Positions 63,906-64,000 of a DNA stretch of 64,000 nucleotides are shown here, piece by piece (the first letter of the stretch is position 1; each line of letters begins with the position of its first letter). The stretch is from Doryteuthis pealeii (lineage: Eukaryota; Mollusca; Cephalopoda; Myopsida; Loliginidae). The translations under genes and the position numbers were made by a program. The stretch is taken from NCBI GenBank assembly GCA_023376005.1, contig CM042145.1:17983433-18047432 (forward strand), written 5' to 3'. The notes below the pieces were generated by a model, which worked only from the letters and a program-made list of their open reading frames with translations, had not been told where the DNA came from and made no database searches.

Positions 63906-64000
<95 letters not shown>
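63906..64000. repeat. (TA)n microsatellite running off the window
   Basis: At least 95 bp of TA repeats to the last base. Confidence 0.98.

Overview
The window is non-coding, repeat-saturated DNA from an animal genome. Spliceosomal introns, tRNA- and 5S-derived SINEs, mariner and LINE fragments, Penelope-like element (PLE) fragments and very long (TA)n tracts point to a marine invertebrate. A mollusc or other lophotrochozoan is my best guess, but the species cannot be fixed from sequence alone. Only one convincing host gene is visible: a two-exon gene (coding exons 34285-34750 and 35923-36116) for a small secreted acidic Glu/Ala/Pro-repeat protein with a C-terminal GPI-type signal.

Layout. 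1-11605 is a giant inverted repeat: positions 1-3896 recur as the reverse complement at 7821-11605, around a 3.9 kb spacer. A 100-N gap (3897-3996) sits exactly at the inner end of the left arm, so misplaced allelic sequence is a serious alternative to a true palindrome. 11.6-20.8 kb holds foldback elements flanked by (TA)n, PLE 5-prime-end fragments, SINEs and a 660-bp GATA array. 21-24 kb holds two opposed LINE 3-prime ends around a tandem SINE trimer. 25-28 kb holds MITEs, a 23-bp minisatellite and a tandem array of transposon ends. 28-43 kb is a SINE/LINE-tail mosaic with the single gene. 44-50 kb holds PLE fragments, a mariner-derived foldback, a tRNA-like/hammerhead composite and Helitron-like elements. 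51-58 kb holds a 41-bp minisatellite, a TIR-flanked mariner remnant, nested Helitron-like elements and more foldbacks. 58-61 kb holds LINE remnants. 61.3-62.6 kb holds an LTR-like region with heat-shock-type elements upstream of a TATA box. The end is SINEs and (TA)n.

The most interesting theme is a dispersed set of hammerhead ribozymes (HHRs) in at least four sequence families. The best are 10321-10414 (minus), 50322-50363 (plus) and 57225-57268 (plus), with near-complete or decayed copies at 10453, 20466, 47815, 12605, 54778, 26383, 44880 and elsewhere. Several lie in foldback repeats bounded by (TA)n. One lies just upstream of a PLE-like ORF start, and two directly follow tRNA-like heads. 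PLE-borne HHRs and the schistosome Sm-alpha SINE-like retroposon with an HHR are established precedents. The families here, their pairing as opposed ribozymes, and the recurrent junction of PLE coding sequence with (TA)n look like the material most worth testing.
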